Part shown: positions 7,013 to 8,466 of the stretch, one piece after another
Layout: the number at the start of each line of letters is the position of its first letter
How positions within the stretch are numbered: position 1 is the first letter of the stretch
Origin: Clostridia bacterium
Lineage (GTDB): Bacteria; Bacillota_A; Clostridia; Oscillospirales; CAG-272
Direction: 5' to 3'
NCBI GenBank assembly: GCA_017500625.1
Contig: JAFVYX010000058.1
Coordinates: 1-8,466, forward strand
Length of the DNA stretch: 8,466 nt
The notes under the pieces: generated by a model
Seen by the model: the letters and a program-made list of their open reading frames with translations, nothing else
What the model was told of the DNA's origin: nothing
The model's database searches: none
Translations under genes and position numbers: made by a program

Positions 7013-8018
7013 ATTGAATGATACCGCCGCCAAGCACGCGGTCGCCGTCGTACAGAACGGCGCTCTGTCCGGGTGCCGGCGCCCTTTGCGGTGCATCAAA
7101 GACAAGGCGCACGCCGTCTCCCTCGGGGTAGACCGTGCAAGGGGCGTCTCCCGCGCGATAGCGGAGCTTGGCCGCCGCGCGGTAGGCGCCCGTCGGCGCC
7201 CCCTCGACGTAAAAGACGTCGCGGAGCGTGACCTCACGGCGGTAAAGATCGGCCTCGTCTCCCAGCGTGACCTCGCCCCTCTCGGCCGAGAGGGCCGTCA
7301 CGTAGCGCACGCGCCCAAGCGCGATCCCCAGTCCCTTGTGCTGGCCGACCGTATAGTGAACGATGCCGCGGTGGCGGCCGAGGATCGTGCCGTCCTTGTC
7401 AACGTAATTGCCCGTGGGGCAGGGACGCCCCAGAATGCCCTCGACCGCCGCGGCGTGATCGCCGCTCGGCACAAAGCAGATGTCCTGGCTCTCGCCCTTG
7501 CCACCCTCGCACAGTCCTCGCTCCGCAGCGATCGAGCGTACCTCGGCCTTCGTCAGCTCGCCAAGAGGGAAGAGAACGCGAGAAAGGCGCTCGGCGGGGA
7601 GGGTGTAGAGCATGTAGCTCTGGTCCTTTGCGCCGTCCTTCGCCTTAAAGAGGCGCCCGCCCTCGGTGCGCGCGTAATGCCCCGTGGCCACGGCATCAAA
7701 GCCCTCGGCCTCGGCGTAGTCAAAAAGCAGACCGAACTTCACCGTGCGGTTGCACGTCACGCAGGGGTTGGGGGTGCGGCCGCGGGCGTATTCCTCGGCA
7801 AACGGACGCATCACAAGGGAGAAGAACTCGCGTCGACGGTCCAGCGCCACGTGCGGGATCCGAAGGCGGCGGCACACCTCGGCGGCGGCCGCGGCATCAC
7901 CCTCGGCGCCCTCGCACAAAAGGAGGGTGCAGCCCACGGCCTCATGCCCCGCGCGGAGCACAAGCTCGGCCGCCACGGCGCTGTCAACACCGCCGCTCAT
8001 TGCGACAAGAACGCGCAT
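7011..8018 (-). CDS. mnmA: tRNA-specific 2-thiouridylase MnmA
   Basis: This 335-residue cytoplasmic enzyme adds sulfur to position 2 of the wobble uridine (U34) in tRNA-Lys, -Glu and -Gln, taking persulfide sulfur from a cysteine desulfurase relay. Visible landmarks: the ATP-binding PP-loop SGGVDS (8-13); NPCVTCN with the catalytic Cys89; ATGHYAR (111-117); KDQSYML (131-137); the second catalytic cysteine Cys181 in SQDICFVP; GQHKGLGI (225-232); and the C-terminal beta-barrel ending GGGIIQ. The ATG at 8018-8016 is chosen because the family core starts directly there (MRVLVAMSGG) and a G-rich ribosome site lies at 8021-8033. A longer frame to 8078 would extend through the promoter. The protein is slightly shorter than usual (about 350-370), mainly between strand GCTLLL and the helix at 45-52. 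Both catalytic cysteines are present, so it should be active. Confidence 0.97.
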   Translation of the reverse strand: MRVLVAMSGGVDSAVAAELVLRAGHEAVGCTLLLCEGAEGDAAAAAEVCRRLRIPHVALDRRREFFSLVMRPFAEEYARGRTPNPCVTCNRTVKFGLLFDYAEAEGFDAVATGHYARTEGGRLFKAKDGAKDQSYMLYTLPAERLSRVLFPLGELTKAEVRSIAAERGLCEGGKGESQDICFVPSGDHAAAVEGILGRPCPTGNYVDKDGTILGRHRGIVHYTVGQHKGLGIALGRVRYVTALSAERGEVTLGDEADLYRREVTLRDVFYVEGAPTGAYRAAAKLRYRAGDAPCTVYPEGDGVRLVFDAPQRAPAPGQSAVLYDGDRVLGGGIIQ

Positions 8019-8049
8019 ACCCTTCCCCCCTTTACTTTTCCTAATTAGA

Positions 8050-8078
8050 ATTATAATTTCCCTCTTGAAGAAAGTCAA
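8050..8078 (-). promoter_or_regulatory. Sigma-A-type promoter of mnmA
   Basis: On the minus strand, TTGACT (8078-8073) and a perfect TATAAT (8055-8050) are separated by exactly 17 bases. Transcription would start near 8043, leaving an untranslated leader of about 25 nt before the mnmA ATG at 8018. The region is AT-rich amid GC-rich genes. Confidence 0.85.
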
Positions 8079-8079
8079 G
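8064..8079. repeat. Inverted repeat CTTGA-N6-TCAAG formed by the two facing -35 boxes
   Basis: CTTGA (8064-8068) and TCAAG (8075-8079) are perfect inverted copies around AGAAAG. Each arm contains the TTGA core of one of the divergent -35 elements, so the symmetry may arise simply from two promoters placed back to back. It could also serve as an operator; no family-specific regulator site was recognised. Confidence 0.5.
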
Positions 8080-8093
8080 TCCTATGGTATAAT
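8065..8093 (+). promoter_or_regulatory. Sigma-A-type promoter of the NSS transporter gene
   Basis: TTGAAG (8065-8070) and a perfect TATAAT (8088-8093) are 17 bases apart. A TG dinucleotide one base before the -10 (8085-8086) makes it an extended -10 promoter. The start site would be near 8100, giving a leader of about 27 nt. Its -35 box lies within the spacer of the mnmA promoter, so the two promoters overlap. Confidence 0.85.
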
Positions 8094-8126
8094 ATGAAAG
8101 ATTTATTCTCTGGAAGGTGTCTTTTT

Positions 8127-8466
8127 ATGGAAACTAAGAAAAACGGCTTTGCCAGCGGCATCGGCTTTGTGCTTTCGGCCGCGGGCTCGGCGGTCGGCCT
8201 CGGCAATCTCTGGGGCTTCCCGTATAAAACGGCGGAGAACGGCGGTGCGGCCTTTGTGCTGATTTACATCGTTTGCGTGCTTCTCATCGGCGTTGTCACG
8301 ATGCTCTGTGAGTTCCACATCGGCCGCCGTGCGGCGGCCAACCCCGTCACGGCGTACAAAAGGATCCACAAAAACGTCGGCTGGTTCGGTCTTATCGGCG
8401 TGGCGATCCCCGCCTTCATCATCTGCTATTACTCGGTGCTCGGCGGCTATACCGTCAAGTACACCC
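8127..8466 (+). CDS. Neurotransmitter:sodium symporter (NSS/SNF) family transporter, N-terminal part
   Basis: The frame stays open to the window edge, giving 113 residues; full members have about 440-550. The family moves amino acids or related amines into the cell driven by sodium. The first segment, GFVLSAAGSAVGLGNLWGFPY, is the unwound TM1 hallmark: Ala22, Gly24, Gly26 and Asn27 fall at the same numbers as in LeuT, where Ala22 and Asn27 help bind sodium. The GGAAFVLIYIVCVLLIGVV segment is TM2, and IPAFIICYYSVLGGYTVKY is the start of TM3. Position 30 is Gly where LeuT has the external-gate Arg30. The ATG at 8127 follows GGAAGGTG (8112-8119) at 7 nt spacing and lies about 27 nt downstream of a consensus promoter. 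It is divergent from mnmA. The substrate cannot be told from this fragment. Confidence 0.93.
   Translation, partial: METKKNGFASGIGFVLSAAGSAVGLGNLWGFPYKTAENGGAAFVLIYIVCVLLIGVVTMLCEFHIGRRAAANPVTAYKRIHKNVGWFGLIGVAIPAFIICYYSVLGGYTVKYT

Noticed and set aside
7014..8048. A 344-codon open frame on the plus strand opposite mnmA
   Set aside because: MnmA carries all its catalytic motifs. The plus frame is its codon-aligned shadow and begins just after the terminator without a ribosome site.

Overview
The window looks like ordinary core chromosome of a GC-rich member of the Bacillota, most likely an uncultured gut-type clostridium. The evidence is the pth-mfd-(SurA/PrsA-like protein) gene order, strong purine-rich Shine-Dalgarno sites, consensus sigma-A-type promoters, a Clostridia-type TetR + DUF308 pair, and coding sequence dominated by G/C third positions. 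Taxonomy is inferred from these features only. Coding density is very high; the longest gap is about 108 bases.

Layout. Positions 1-6965 read rightwards as one tightly packed block: the 3' part of a conserved protein that may be ThyX-related; pth (peptidyl-tRNA hydrolase); mfd (transcription-repair coupling factor, GTG start 4 nt after pth); a membrane-anchored SurA/PrsA-like foldase candidate 12 nt after mfd; a TetR-type regulator; and a six-helix DUF308 (HdeD-like) membrane protein whose start overlaps the regulator's stop. A strong hairpin terminator (6971-7012) closes the block and, being symmetric, also closes the convergent gene mnmA (tRNA 2-thiouridylase, minus strand, 7011-8018). To the right, an NSS/SNF-family sodium-coupled transporter starts at 8127 and runs off the window.

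How the genes work together. pth and mfd are housekeeping genes for rescuing stalled translation and stalled transcription, and mnmA is tRNA modification. The foldase-like gene probably acts outside the membrane. The TetR/DUF308 pair looks like a small self-regulated envelope or stress module attached to the end of the run.

The most notable signals are regulatory rather than new genes. Two perfect adjacent hairpins before pth bury its ribosome binding site. The divergent mnmA/transporter promoters overlap, with interleaved -35 boxes forming a dyad. The shared terminator starts within the mnmA stop codon. The transporter carries Gly where LeuT has its external-gate Arg30. I see no CRISPR array, mobile element, rRNA, tRNA or clear defence system, and nothing that amounts to an undescribed multi-gene system.
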